This document shows positions 33,167 to 45,951 of a DNA stretch of 64,000 nucleotides, piece by piece. Position 1 is the stretch's first letter; each line of letters opens with the position of its first letter. The DNA comes from Aphelocoma coerulescens (lineage: Eukaryota > Chordata > Aves > Passeriformes > Corvidae). Under the pieces are notes generated by a model, which saw only the letters and a list, made by a program, of their open reading frames with translations, searched no databases and had not been told where the DNA came from. The position numbers and the translations under genes were made by a program. The DNA is taken from positions 992,001 to 1,056,000 of the forward strand of contig NW_027184079.1 in NCBI RefSeq assembly GCF_041296385.1. The letters are read 5' to 3'.

Positions 33167-33960
33167 GAATAGTCCTTTCTCTTCTATCTAGAAGCTCCAG
33201 GTTTTCTTCTTACAAGTTGTCTTTGTTTTCTTTGTCCACAGACAGGAGTCCCTGCTCTCCCAGAGCCCTGTTGATCATCAGAAGCTGCTCGTGGCCGCGG
33301 ATGCACATGGCCACGAAAGGCCTAGAAGTAAAATCGGCAGCAAGGTTGTGTGCAAGAAGATTTTCCCAGAGAAAAGCATCCTAGGAGCAGCAAGTGTCCT
33401 GGAGGTGCCAGTTGCCAGTATATGACTCCTAGGATGCTGTGGCGCAGCCAAAGATGAAGAGGCTCAGAGAGCTGCCAGACACGATCCTCGAGCAGGAAAG
33501 GCAGATGTTGGGAGCTCCAGGGAATTCCCTGATGTCAGCAGTGGCGGAGCAGGATGAGGAAGATGTCCACGCTTGGGCTACTTGTGGCAAGAGCCTCCAT
33601 CCTTGCCCTTGCCTGGGTGAGAGTTGCCGGAGCGCAGACGGAGGAAGGCCTTTGGACAGGTGCAAGGTAAGAATGATGGATGGTCGGCAGTCGTGGTGTA
33701 AACAGAAACATTTCTTGCAATCATCCCTACTGTTCGAGTAGTTTCACTTTCCGGTTTGAATAGCGTGAGCATGGAAAGCCAATAGTCTAAATGTGCAGAT
33801 GTCTGGTACCCAATAGTAGACATGAACTCAAGTCTCTCATAGAAACATCAGGCTTTTTCCTTAAGCCAAGTGCTGGGAGGGGAATTTCTTCTGCAAAACT
33901 ACCGTGCTTCTGCTGCTTGTTCCATTTTAGAAAGTTTCCTCCCTTGGCCCTGCCTTGATT
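33167..33960 (+). repeat. Unit 32, short class S2 (794 bp)
   Basis: Exon 33242-33666. Counterpart of unit 19. Confidence 0.95.
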
Positions 33961-35163
33961 GAATAGTCCTTTTTTTTCTAACTAGAAGCTCCAGGTTTTC
34001 TTCTTACAAGTTGTCTTTGTTTTCTTTGTCCACAGACAGGAGTCCCTGCTCTCCCAGAGCCATGTCGATCATCAGAAGCTGCTTGTGGCTGAGAATGCAG
34101 ATGGCCACGAAAGGACTAGGAGTAAAAACTGGAGCAAGGACGTGTCCAAGAAGATTTTCCCAGAGGAAAGCATCCTAGGAGCAGCAAGTGTCCTGGAGGT
34201 GCCAGTTGCCAGTATATGACTCCTAGGATGCTGTGGCGCTGCCAAAGGCAAAGAGGCTCAGAGAGCTGCCAGACACGATCCTCGAGCAGGAAAGGCAGAT
34301 GTTGGGAGCACCAGGGAATTCCCTGACGTCAGCAGTGGAGGAGCAGGATGAGGAAGATGTCCACGCTTGGGCTACTTGTGGCAAGAGTGTCCAAGGCTCC
34401 CAGTGCCTCCGTGGGAGCTGCAGGACTGGTGACGGAGGACAACCATTGGGCAGGACTGGCTGCTCCCTCAGAGCCGTGGCTCTCAGCAGAACCGTCTCAT
34501 TGCTGAGGATGCACCTGTCCAGGAAGAGCATTGCAGAGGAGTAGGAGTCCAGCTCATTGCAGTAAGGGAATGGCTGAGGGATGTTTCCCAGGAGCAACTT
34601 TGCTGGAGGTGCCAGTTCCAGTCCGTGGCTCGCAGGATGCTGCAGCACTGCCATAGGAGAAGGGGTTTTGCATGGTGCTAGAGAAGGTCCTCGAGCAGCA
34701 AAGGCAGGTGTTTGCAGCTCCAGGGAATACCCTGACGTCAGCAGTGGAGTAGCAGGATGAGGAAGATGTCCACGCTTGGGCTACTTGTGGCAAGAGCCTC
34801 CATCCCTGCCCTTGCCTGGGTGAGAGTTGCCGGAGCGCAGATGGAGGAAGGCCTTTGGACAGGTGCAAGGTAAGAATGATGGATGGTCGGCAGTCGTGGT
34901 GTAAACAGAAACATTTCTTGCAATCATCCCTTCTGTTAGAATAGTTTCACTTTCCGGTTTGAATAGCGTGAGCCTGGAAAGCCAATAGTCTAAATGTTCA
35001 GATGTCTGGTACCCAATAGTAGACATGAACTCATGTCTCTCACAGAAACATCAGGCGTTTTCCTTAAGCCAAGTGCTGGGAGGGGAATTTCTTCTGCAAT
35101 ACTGCTGTGCTTCTGCTGCTTGTTCCATTTTAGAAAGTTTCCTGATTTGGCCCTGCCTTGTTT
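33961..35163 (+). repeat. Unit 33, long, family G (1,203 bp)
   Basis: Exon 34036-34869. Counterpart of unit 20, with the T8 run at the unit start. Confidence 0.95.
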
Positions 35164-36367
35164 GAATAGTCCTTTCTCTTCTAACTAGAAGCTCCAGGTT
35201 TTCTTCTTACAAGTTGTCTTTGTTTTCTTTGTCCACAGACAGGAGTCCCTGCTCTCCCAGAGCCATGTCGATCATCAGAAGCTGCTTGTGGCTGCGGATG
35301 CAGATGGCCACAAAAGGCCTAGAAGTAAAATCTGCAGCAAGGTTGTGTGCAAGAAGATTTTCCCAGAGAAAAGCATCCTAGGAGCAGCAAGTGTCCTGGA
35401 GGTGCCAGTTGCCAGTATATGACTCCTAGGATGCTGTTGCGCTTCCAAAGTGTAAGAGGCTCAGAGAGCTGCCAGACACGATCCTCGAGCAGGAAAGGCA
35501 GATGTTGGGAGCTCCAGGGAATTCCCTGATGTCAGCAGTGGAGGAGCAGGATGAGGAAGATCTCGACGCTTGGGCTACTTGTGGCAAGCGTGTCCAAGGC
35601 TCCCAGTGCCTCCGTGGGAGCTGCAGGAGTGGAGACGGAGGAAGGCCTTTGGGCAGGACTGGCTGCTCCCTCAGAGCCGTGGCTCTCAGCAGAACCGTCT
35701 CATTGCTGAGGATGCACCTATCCAGGAAGAGCCTTGCAAAGGAGTAGGAGTCCAGCTCATTGCAGTAAGGGAATGGCTGAAGGATGTTTCCCAGGAGCAA
35801 CTATGCTGAAGGTGCCAGTTCCAGTCCATGGCTCGCAGGATGCTGCAGCACTGCCATAGGAGAAGGCATTTGGCATGGTGCTAGAGAAGATCCTCGAGCA
35901 GCAAAGGCAGGTGTTTGCAGCTCCAGGGAATTCCTAGATGTCAGCAGTGGAAGATCAGGATGAGGAATATCTCCAGGCTTGGGCTACTTGTGGCAAGAGC
36001 CTCCATCCCTGCCCGAGCTTGGGTGAGAGTTGCCAGAGCGCAGACGGAGGAAGGCCTTTGGACAGGTGCAAGGTAAGAATGATGGATGGTCGGCAGTCGT
36101 GGTGTGAGCAGAAACATTTCTTGCAATCGCCTCTACCTTTTAGAGTAGTTTCACTTTCCGGTTTGAATAGTGTGAGCCTGGAAAGCCAATAGTCTAAATG
36201 TTCAGATGTCTGGTACCCAATAGTAGACATGAACTCAAGTCTCTCATAGAAACATCAGGCTTTTTCCTTAAGCCAAGTGCTGGGAGGGGAATTTCTTCTG
36301 CAAAACTGCTCTGCTTCTGCTGCTTGTTCCATTTTAGAAAGTTTCCTGCTTTGGCCCTGCCTTGATT
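35164..36367 (+). repeat. Unit 34, long, family E (1,204 bp)
   Basis: Exon 35239-36072. Counterpart of unit 21, but its first bases read CTTTCTCTTC as in unit 16. Confidence 0.95.
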
Positions 36368-37162
36368 GAATAGTCCTTTGTCTTCTAACTAGAAGCTCCA
36401 GGTTTTCTTCTTACAAGTTGTCTTTGTTTTCTTTGTCCACAGACAGGAGTCCCTGCTCTCCCAGAGCCCTGTTGATCATCAGAACCTGCTTGTGGCTGAG
36501 GATGCAGATGGCCACGAAAGGCCTAGAAGTAAAATCGGCAGCAATGTCGTGTGCAAGAAGATTTTCCCAGAGAAAAGCATCCTAGGAGCAGCAAGTGTCC
36601 TGGAGGTGCCAGTTGCCAGTATATGACTCCTAGGATGCTGTGGCGCTGCCAAAGGTGAAGAGGCTCAGAGAGCTGCCAGACATGATCCTCCAGCTGGAAA
36701 GGCAGATGTTTGGAGCTCCAGGGAATTCCCTGACGTCAGCAGTGGAGGAGCAGGATGAGGAAGATGTCCACGCTTGGGCTACTTGTGGCAAGAGTGTCCA
36801 AGGCTCCCAGTGCCTCCGTGAGAGCGGCAGGACTGGAGACGGAGGAAGGCCTTTGGACAGGTGCAAGGTAAGAATGATGCATGGTCCCCAGTTGTGGTGA
36901 ATACAGAAACATTTCTTCGAAGCATCTCTAGCTTTTGAAATAGTTTGACATTCCGGTTTGAATTGCGTGAGCCTGGAAAGCCAGTAGTCTAAATGTTCAG
37001 ATGTCTGCTATCCAATAGTAGACATGAACTCAAGTCTCTCATAGAAACATCAGGCTTTTTCCTTAAGCCAAGTGCGGGGAGGGGAATTTCTTCTGCAAAA
37101 CTACTGTGCTTCTGCTGCTTGTTCCATTTTAGAAAGTTTCCTGCTTTGGCCCTGCCTTGATT
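36368..37162 (+). repeat. Unit 35, short class S1 (795 bp)
   Basis: Exon 36443-36867. Counterpart of unit 22. Confidence 0.95.
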
Positions 37163-38355
37163 GAATTGTCCTTTCTCTTCTAACTAGAAGCTCCAGGTTT
37201 TAATCTTACAAGTTGTCTTTGTTTTCTTTGTCCACAGACAGGAGTCCCTGCTCTCCCAGAGCCATGTCGATCATCAGAAGCTTCTTGTGGCTGAGAATGC
37301 AGATGGCCTAGGAGTAAAAACTGGAGCAAGGACGTGTGCAAGAAGTTTTTCCTAGAGGAAAGCATCCTAGGAGCAGCAAGTGTCCTGGAGGTGCCAGTTG
37401 CCAGTAGATGACTCCTAGGATGCTGTGGCGCTGCCAAAGGCAAAGAGGCTCAGAGATCTGCCAGACACGATCCTCCAGCAGGAAAGGCAGATGTTGGGAG
37501 CACCAGGGAATTCCCTGACGTCAGCAGTGGAGGAGCAGGATGAGGAAGATGTCCACGCTTGGGCTACTTGTGGCAAGAGTGTCCAAGGCTCCCAGTGCCT
37601 CCGTGGGAGCTGCAGGACTGGTGACAGAGGACAACCATTGGGCAGGACTGGCTGCTTCCTCAGAGCTGTGGCTCTCAGCAGAACTGTCTCATTGCTGAGG
37701 ATGCACCTGTCCAGGAAGAGCATTGCAGAGGAGTAGGAGTCCAGCTCATTGCAGTAAGGGAATGGCTGAGGGATGTTTCCCAGGAGCAACTTTGCTGGAG
37801 GTGCCAGTTCCAGTCCGTGAGTCGCAGGATGCTGCAGCACTGCCATAGGAGAAGGCATTTGGCATGGTGCTAGAGAAGATCCTTGAGCAGCAAAGGCAAG
37901 TGTTTGCAGCTCCAGGGAATTCCTAGATGTCAGCAGTGGAAGATCAGGATGAGGAAGATGTCCGCGCTTGGGCTACTTGTGGCACGAGCCTCCATCCCTG
38001 CCCGACCCTGGGTGAGAGTTGCCAGAGCGCAGATGGAGGAAGGCCTTTGGACAGGTGCAAGGTAAGAATGATGGATGGTCGGCAGTTGTGGTGTAAACAG
38101 AAACATTTCTTGCAATCATCCCTTCTGTTAGAATAGTTTCACTTTCCGGTTTGAATAGCGTGAGCCTGGAGCGCCAATACTCTAAATGTTCAGACGTCTG
38201 CTCCCCAATAGTAGACATGAACTCAAGTCTCTCATAGCAACATCAGGCTTTTTCATTAAGCCAAGTGCTGGGAGGGGAATTTCTTCTGCAAAACTGCTCT
38301 GCTTCTTCTGCTTGTTCCATTTTAGAAAGTTTCCTGCTTTGGCCCTGCCTTGATT
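37163..38355 (+). repeat. Unit 36, long, C/H with 10-bp deletion (1,193 bp)
   Basis: Exon 37238-38061. Shares CCTGGAGCGCC with unit 23. Confidence 0.95.
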
Positions 38356-39149
38356 GAATAGTCCTTTCTCTTCTATCTAGAAGCTCCAGGTTTTCTTCTT
38401 ACAAGTTGTCTTTGTTTTCTTTGTCCACAGACAGGAGTCCCTGCTCTCCCAGAGCCCTGTTGATCATCAGAAGCTGCTCGTGGCCGCGGATGCACATGGC
38501 CACGAAAGGCCTAGAAGTAAAATCGGCAGCAAGGTTGTGTGCAAGAAGATTTTCCCAGAGAAAAGCATCCTAGGAGCAGCAAGTGTCCTGGAGGTGCCAG
38601 TTGCCAGTATATGACTCCTAGGATGCTGTGGCGCAGCCAAAGATGAAGAGGCTCAGAGAGCTGCCAGACACGATCCTCGAGCAGGAAAGGCAGATGTTGG
38701 GAGCTCCAGGGAATTCCCTGATGTCAGCAGTGGCGGAGCAGGATGAGGAAGATGTCCACGCTTGGGCTACTTGTGGCAAGAGCCTCCATCCTTGCCCTTG
38801 CCTGGGTGAGAGTTGCCGGAGCGCAGACGGAGGAAGGCCTTTGGACAGGTGCAAGGTAAGAATGATGGATGGTCGGCAGTCGTGGTGTAAACAGAAACAT
38901 TTCTTGCAATCATCCCTACTGTTCGAGTAGTTTCACTTTCCGGTTTGAATAGCGTGAGCATGGAAAGCCAATAGTCTAAATGTGCAGATGTCTGGTACCC
39001 AATAGTAGACATGAACTCAAGTCTCTCATAGAAACATCAGGCTTTTTCCTTAAGCCAAGTGCTGGGAGGGGAATTTCTTCTGCAAAACTACCGTGCTTCT
39101 GCTGCTTGTTCCATTTTAGAAAGTTTCCTCCCTTGGCCCTGCCTTGATT
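38356..39149 (+). repeat. Unit 37, short class S2 (794 bp)
   Basis: Exon 38431-38855. Counterpart of unit 24. Confidence 0.95.
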
Positions 39150-40352
39150 GAATAGTCCTTTTTTTTCTAACTAGAAGCTCCAGGTTTTCTTCTTACAAGT
39201 TGTCTTTGTTTTCTTTGTCCACAGACAGGAGTCCCTGCTCTCCCAGAGCCATGTCGATCATCAGAAGCTGCTTGTGGCTGAGAATGCAGATGGCCACGAA
39301 AGGACTAGGAGTAAAAACTGGAGCAAGGACGTGTCCAAGAAGATTTTCCCAGAGGAAAGCATCCTAGGAGCAGCAAGTGTCCTGGAGGTGCCAGTTGCCA
39401 GTATATGACTCCTAGGATGCTGTGGCGCTGCCAAAGGCAAAGAGGCTCAGAGAGCTGCCAGACACGATCCTCGAGCAGGAAAGGCAGATGTTGGGAGCAC
39501 CAGGGAATTCCCTGACGTCAGCAGTGGAGGAGCAGGATGAGGAAGATGTCCACGCTTGGGCTACTTGTGGCAAGAGTGTCCAAGGCTCCCAGTGCCTCCG
39601 TGGGAGCTGCAGGACTGGTGACGGAGGACAACCATTGGGCAGGACTGGCTGCTCCCTCAGAGCCGTGGCTCTCAGCAGAACCGTCTCATTGCTGAGGATG
39701 CACCTGTCCAGGAAGAGCATTGCAGAGGAGTAGGAGTCCAGCTCATTGCAGTAAGGGAATGGCTGAGGGATGTTTCCCAGGAGCAACTTTGCTGGAGGTG
39801 CCAGTTCCAGTCCGTGGCTCGCAGGATGCTGCAGCACTGCCATAGGAGAAGGGGTTTTGCATGGTGCTAGAGAAGGTCCTCGAGCAGCAAAGGCAGGTGT
39901 TTGCAGCTCCAGGGAATACCCTGACGTCAGCAGTGGAGTAGCAGGATGAGGAAGATGTCCACGCTTGGGCTACTTGTGGCAAGAGCCTCCATCCCTGCCC
40001 TTGCCTGGGTGAGAGTTGCCGGAGCGCAGATGGAGGAAGGCCTTTGGACAGGTGCAAGGTAAGAATGATGGATGGTCGGCAGTCGTGGTGTAAACAGAAA
40101 CATTTCTTGCAATCATCCCTTCTGTTAGAATAGTTTCACTTTCCGGTTTGAATAGCGTGAGCCTGGAAAGCCAATAGTCTAAATGTTCAGATGTCTGGTA
40201 CCCAATAGTAGACATGAACTCATGTCTCTCACAGAAACATCAGGCGTTTTCCTTAAGCCAAGTGCTGGGAGGGGAATTTCTTCTGCAATACTGCTGTGCT
40301 TCTGCTGCTTGTTCCATTTTAGAAAGTTTCCTGATTTGGCCCTGCCTTGTTT
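39150..40352 (+). repeat. Unit 38, long, family G (1,203 bp)
   Basis: Exon 39225-40058. Counterpart of unit 25. Confidence 0.95.
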
Positions 40353-41556
40353 GAATAGTCCTTTCTCTTCTAACTAGAAGCTCCAGGTTTTCTTCTTACA
40401 AGTTGTCTTTGTTTTCTTTGTCCACAGACAGGAGTCCCTGCTCTCCCAGAGCCATGTCGATCATCAGAACCTGCTTGTGGCTGAGAATGCAGATGGCCAC
40501 GAAAGGCCTAGAAGTAAAAACTGGAGCAATGTCGTGTCCAAGAAGATTTTCCCAGAGAAAAGCATCCTAGGAGCGGCAAGTGTCATGTAGCTGCCAGTTT
40601 CCAGTATATGACTCTCAGGATGCTGTGGCGCTGCCAAAGGCGAAGAGGATCAGAGAGCTGCCAGACACGATCCTCCAGCAGGAAAGGCAGATTTTAGGAG
40701 CTCCAGGGAATTCCCTGATGTCAGCAGTGGAGGAGCAGGATGAGGAAGATCTCGACGCTTGGGCTACTTGTGGCAAGAGTGTCCAGGGCTCCCAGTGCCT
40801 CCGTGGGAGCTGCAGGAGTGGAGACGGAGGAAGGCCTTTGGGCAGGACTGGCTGCTCCCTCAGAGCCGTGGCTCTCAGCAGAACCGTCTCATTGCTGAGG
40901 ATGCACCTATCCAGGAAGAGCCTTGCAAAGGTGTAGGAGTCCAGCTCATTGCAGTAAGGGAATGGCTGAAGGATGTTTCCCAGGAGCAACTATGCTGAAG
41001 GTGCCAGTTCCAGTCCATGGCTCGCAGGATGCTGCAGCACTGCCATAGGAGAAGGCATTTGGCATGGTGCTAGAGAAGATCCTCGAGCAGCAAAGGCAAG
41101 TGTTTGCAGCTCCAGGGAATTCCTAGATGTCAGCAGTGGAAGATCAGGATGAGGAATATCTCCAGGCTTGGGCTACTTGTGGCAAGAGCCTCCATCCCTG
41201 CCCGAGCTTGGGTGAGAGTTGCCAGAGCGCAGACGGAGGAAGGCCTTTGGACAGGTGCAAGGTAAGAATGATGCATGGTCGGCAGTCGTGGTGTGAGCAG
41301 AAACATTTCTTGCAATCGCCTCTAGCTTTTAGAGTAGTTTCACTTTCCGGTTTGAATAGTGTGAGCCTGGAAAGCCAATAGTCTAAATGTTCAGATGTCT
41401 GGTACCCAATAGTAGACATGAACTCAAGTCTCTCATAGAAACATCAGGCTTTTTCCTTAAGCCAAGTGCTGGGAGGGGAATTTCTTCTGCAAAACTGCTC
41501 TGCTTCTGCTGCTTGTTCCATTTTAGAAAGTTTCCTGCTTTGGCCCTGCCTTGATT
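40353..41556 (+). repeat. Unit 39, long, D/E recombinant (1,204 bp)
   Basis: Exon 40428-41261. Counterpart of unit 26, with the same switch point inside B1. Confidence 0.95.
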
Positions 41557-42351
41557 GAATAGTCCTTTGTCTTCTAACTAGAAGCTCCAGGTTTTCTTCT
41601 TACAAGTTGTCTTTGTTTTCTTTGTCCACAGACAGGAGTCCCTGCTCTCCCAGAGCCCTGTTGATCATCAGAACCTGCTTGTGGCTGAGGATGCAGATGG
41701 CCACGAAAGGCCTAGAAGTAAAATCGGCAGCAATGTCGTGTACAAGAAGATTTTCCCAGAGAAAAGCATCCTAGGAGCAGCAAGTGTCCTGGAGGTGCCA
41801 GTTGCCAGTATATGACTCCTAGGATGCTGTGGCGCTGCCAAAGGTGAAGAGGCTCAGAGAGCTGCCAGACATGATCCTCCAGCTGGAAAGGCAGATGTTT
41901 GGAGCTCCAGGGAATTCCCTGACGTCAGCAGTGGAGGAGCAGGATGAGGAAGATGTCCACGCTTGGGCTACTTGTGGCAAGAGTGTCCAAGGCTCCCAGT
42001 GCCTCCGTGAGAGCGGCAGGACTGGAGACGGAGGAAGGCCTTTGGACAGGTGCAAGGTAAGAATGATGCATGGTCCCCAGTTGTGGTGAATACAGAAACA
42101 TTTCTTCGAAGCATCTCTAGCTTTTGAAATAGTTTGACATTCCGGTTTGAATTGCGTGAGCCTGGAAAGCCAGTAGTCTAAATGTTCAGATGTCTGCTAT
42201 CCAATAGTAGACATGAACTCAAGTCTCTCATAGAAACATCAGGCTTTTTCCTTAAGCCAAGTGCGGGGAGGGGAATTTCTTCTGCAAAACTACTGTGCTT
42301 CTGCTGCTTGTTCCATTTTAGAAAGTTTCCTGCTTTGGCCCTGCCTTGATT
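41557..42351 (+). repeat. Unit 40, short class S1 (795 bp)
   Basis: Exon 41632-42056. Counterpart of unit 27 (GTGTACAAG). Confidence 0.95.
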
Positions 42352-43544
42352 GAATTGTCCTTTCTCTTCTAACTAGAAGCTCCAGGTTTTAATCTTACAA
42401 GTTGTCTTTGTTTTCTTTGTCCACAGACAGGAGTCCCTGCTCTCCCAGAGCCATGTCGATCATCAGAAGCTTCTTGTGGCTGAGAATGCAGATGGCCTAG
42501 GAGTAAAAACTGGAGCAAGGACGTGTGCAAGAAGTTTTTCCTAGAGGAAAGCATCCTAGGAGCAGCAAGTGTCCTGGAGGTGCCAGTTGCCAGTATATGA
42601 CTCCTAGGATGCTCTGGCGCTGCCAAAGGCAAAGAGGCTCAGAGATCTGCCAGACACGATCCTCCAGCAGGAAAGGCAGATGTTGGGAGCACCAGGGAAT
42701 TCCCTGACGTCAGCAGTGGAGGAGCAGGATGAGGAAGATGTCCACGCTTGGGCTACTTGTGGCAAGAGTGTCCAAGGCTCCCAGTGCCTCCGTGGGAGCT
42801 GCAGGACTGGTGACAGAGGACAACCATTGGGCAGGACTGGCTGCTTCCTCAGAGCTGTGGCTCTCAGCAGAACTGTCTCATTGCTGAGGATGCACCTGTC
42901 CAGGAAGAGCATTGCAGAGGAGTAGGAGTCCAGCTCATTGCAGTAAGGGAATGGCTGAGGGATGTTTCCCAGGAGCAACTTTGCTGGAGGTGCCAGTTCC
43001 AGTCCGTGGCTCGCAGGATGCTGCAGCACTGCCATAGGAGAAGGGGTTTTGCATGGTGCTAGAGAAGATCCTCGAGCAGCAAAGGCAGGTGTTTGCAGCT
43101 CCAGGGAATACCCTGACGTCAGCAGTGGAGTAGCAGGATGAGGAAGATGTCCACGCTTGGGCTACTTGTGGCAAGAGCCTCCATCCCTGCCCTTGCCTGA
43201 GTGAGAGTTGCTGGAGCGCAGATGGAGGAAGGCCTTTGGACAGGTGCAAGGTAAGAATGATGCATGGTCGGCAGTCGTGGTGTAAACAGAAACATTTCTT
43301 GCAATCATCCTTACTGTTAGAGTAGTTTCACTTTCAGGTTTGGATAGCGTGAGCCTGGAAAGCCAATAGTCTAAATGTTCAGATGTCTGGTACCCAGTAG
43401 TAGACATGAACTCAAGTCTCTCATAGAAACATGAGGTTTTTTCCTTAAGCCAAGTGCTGGGAAGGGAATTTCTTCTGCAAAACTACTGTGCTTCTGCTGC
43501 TTGTTCCATTTTAGAAAGTTTCCTCCCTTGGCCCTGCCTTGATT
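42352..43544 (+). repeat. Unit 41, long, family C with 10-bp deletion (1,193 bp)
   Basis: Exon 42427-43250. Counterpart of unit 28 (TTTGGATAGC). Confidence 0.95.
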
Positions 43545-44747
43545 GAATAGTCCTTTGTCTTCTATCTAGAAGCTCCAGGTTTTCTTCTTACAAGTTGTCT
43601 TTGTTTTCTTTGTCCACAGACAGGAGTCCCTGTTTTCCCAGAGCCATGTCGATCATCAGAAGCTGCTTGTGGCTGCGGATGCAGATGGCCACGAAAGGCC
43701 TAGAAGTAAAAACTGGAGCAATGTCGTGTCCAAGAAGATTTTCCCAGAGAAAAGCATCCTAGGAGCGGCAAGTGTCATGTAGCTGCCAGTTTCCAGTATA
43801 TGACTCTCAGGATGCTGTGGCGCTGCCAAAGGCGAAGAGGATCAGAGAGCTGCCAGACACGATCCTCGAGCAGGAAAGGCAGATTTTAGGAGCTCCAGGG
43901 AATTCCCTGACGTCAGCAGTGGAGGAGCAGGATGAGGAAGATGTCCACGCTTGGGCTACTTGTGGGAAGAGTGTCCAAGGCTCCCAGTGCCTCCGTGAGA
44001 GCTGCAGGAGTGGAGTCAGAGGAAGGCCTTTGGACAGGACTGGCTCCTCCCTCAGAGCCATGGCTCTCAGCAGAACCGTCTCATTGCTGAGGATGCACCT
44101 GTCCAGGAAGAGCCTTGCAAAGGAGTAGGAGTCCAGCTCATTGCAGTAAGGGAATGGCTGAATGATGTTTCCCAGGAGCAACTATGCTGAAGGTGCCAGT
44201 TCCAGTCCATGGCTCGCAGGATGCTGCAGCACTGCCATAGGAGAAGGGGTTTGGCATGATGCTAGAGAAGGTCCTCGAGCAGCAAAGGCAGGTGTTTGCA
44301 GCTCCAGGGAATACCCTGACGTCAGCAGTAGAGTAGCAGGATGAGGAAGATGTCCATGCTTGGGCTACTTGTGGCAAGAGCCTCTATCCCTGCCCTTGCC
44401 TGGGTGAGAGTTGCCGGAGCGCAGACGGAGGAAGGCCTTTGGACAGGTGCAAGGTAAGAATGATGGATGGTCGGCAGTCGTGGTGTAAACAGAAACATTT
44501 CTTGCAATCATCCTTACTGTTAGAGTAGTTTCACTTTCCGGTTTGAATAGCGTGAGCCTGGAAAGCCAATAGTCTAAATGTTCAGATGTCTGGTACCCAA
44601 TAGTAGACATGAACTCATGTCTCTCACAGAAACATCAGGCGTTTTCCTTAAGCCAAGTGCTGGGAGGGGAATTTCTTCTGCAATACTGCTGTGCTTCTGC
44701 TGCTTGTTCCATTTTAGAAAGTTTCCTCCCTTGGCTCTGCCTTGATT
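43545..44747 (+). repeat. Unit 42, long, family D (1,203 bp)
   Basis: Exon 43620-44453. The front matches unit 29, including CTTGTGGGAAGAG. From G44101 it keeps the D sequence (GGCTGAATGATG), where unit 29 is E-type, marking the right end of the 13,570-bp copy. Confidence 0.95.
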
Positions 44748-45951
44748 GAATAGTCCTTTCTCTTCTAACTAGAAGCTCCAGGTTTTCTTCTTACAAGTTG
44801 TCTTTGTTTTCTTTGTCCACAGACAGGAGTCCCTGCTCTCCCAGAGCCATGTCGATCATCAGAAGCTGCTTGTGGCTGCGGATGCAGATGGCCACAAAAG
44901 GCCTAGAAGTAAAATCTGCAGCAAGGTTGTGTGCAAGAAGATTTTCCCAGAGAAAAGCATCCTAGGAGCAGCAAGTGTCCTGGAGGTGCCAGTTGCCAGT
45001 ATATGACTCCTAGGATGCTGTTGCGCTTCCAAAGTGTAAGAGGCTCAGAGAGCTGCCAGACACGATCCTCGAGCAGGAAAGGCAGATGTTGGGAGCTCCA
45101 GGGAATTCCCTGATGTCAGCAGTGGAGGAGCAGGATGAGGAAGATCTCGACGCTTGGGCTACTTGTGGCAAGAGTGTCCAAGGCTCCCAGTGCCTCCGTG
45201 GGAGCTGCAGGACTGGTGACGGAGGAAGGCCTTTGGGCAGGACTGGCTGCTCCCTCAGAGCCGTGGCTCTCAGCAGAACCGTCTCATTGCTGAGGATGCA
45301 CCTATCCAGGAAGAGCCTTGCAAAGGTGTAGGAGTCCAGCTCATTGCAGTAAGGGAATGGCTGAAGGATGTTTCCCAGGAGCAACTATGCTGAAGGTGCC
45401 AGTTCCAGTCCATGGCTCGCAGGATGCTGCAGCACTGCCATAGGAGAAGGCATTTGGCATGGTGCTAGAGAAGATCCTCGAGCAGCAAAGGCAAGTGTTT
45501 GCAGCTCCAGGGAATTCCTAGATGTCAGCAGTGGAAGATCAGGATGAGGAATATCTCCAGGCTTGGGCTACTTGTGGCAAGAGCCTCCATCCCTGCCCGA
45601 GCTTGGGTGAGAGTTGCCAGAGCGCAGACGGAGGAAGGCCTTTGGACAGGTGCAAGGTAAGAATGATGCATGGTCGGCAGTCGTGGTGTGAGCAGAAACA
45701 TTTCTTGCAATCGCCTCTAGCTTTTAGAGTAGTTTCACTTTCCGGTTTGAATAGTGTGAGCCTGGAAAGCCAATAGTCTAAATGTTCAGATGTCTGGTAC
45801 CCAATAGTAGACATGAACTCAAGTCTCTCATAGAAACATCAGGCTTTTTCCTTAAGCCAAGTGCTGGGAGGGGAATTTCTTCTGCAAAACTGCTCTGCTT
45901 CTGCTGCTTGTTCCATTTTAGAAAGTTTCCTGCTTTGGCCCTGCCTTGATT
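44748..45951 (+). repeat. Unit 43, long, family E (1,204 bp)
   Basis: Exon 44823-45656. Combines GATGCTGTTGCGC (as in unit 16) with GACTGGTGACGG and AAAGGTGTAGG (as in unit 12). Confidence 0.95.

Larger units (their letters stand above)
35164..40352 (+). repeat. 5,189-bp five-unit higher-order repeat, distal copy
   Basis: Units 34-38 have the E, S1, C/H, S2, G order again. They lie 13,570 bp from units 21-25, which they match most closely: both unit 23 and unit 36 have CCTGGAGCGCC, whereas units 18 and 31 have CCGGGAGCGCC. Confidence 0.92.
30531..44100 (+). repeat. 13,570-bp higher-order duplication, copy 2
   Basis: Starts in the exon of unit 29, where the sequence switches from the family D version (as in unit 42) to the family E version (as in unit 16). 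The switch lies between the diagnostic A at 30490 and the diagnostic A at 30531. It ends at the matching place in unit 42. The 5,189-bp block is present twice in both copies, apart from the exchanged first half of unit 29, so the 5,189-bp duplication came first. Confidence 0.9.
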
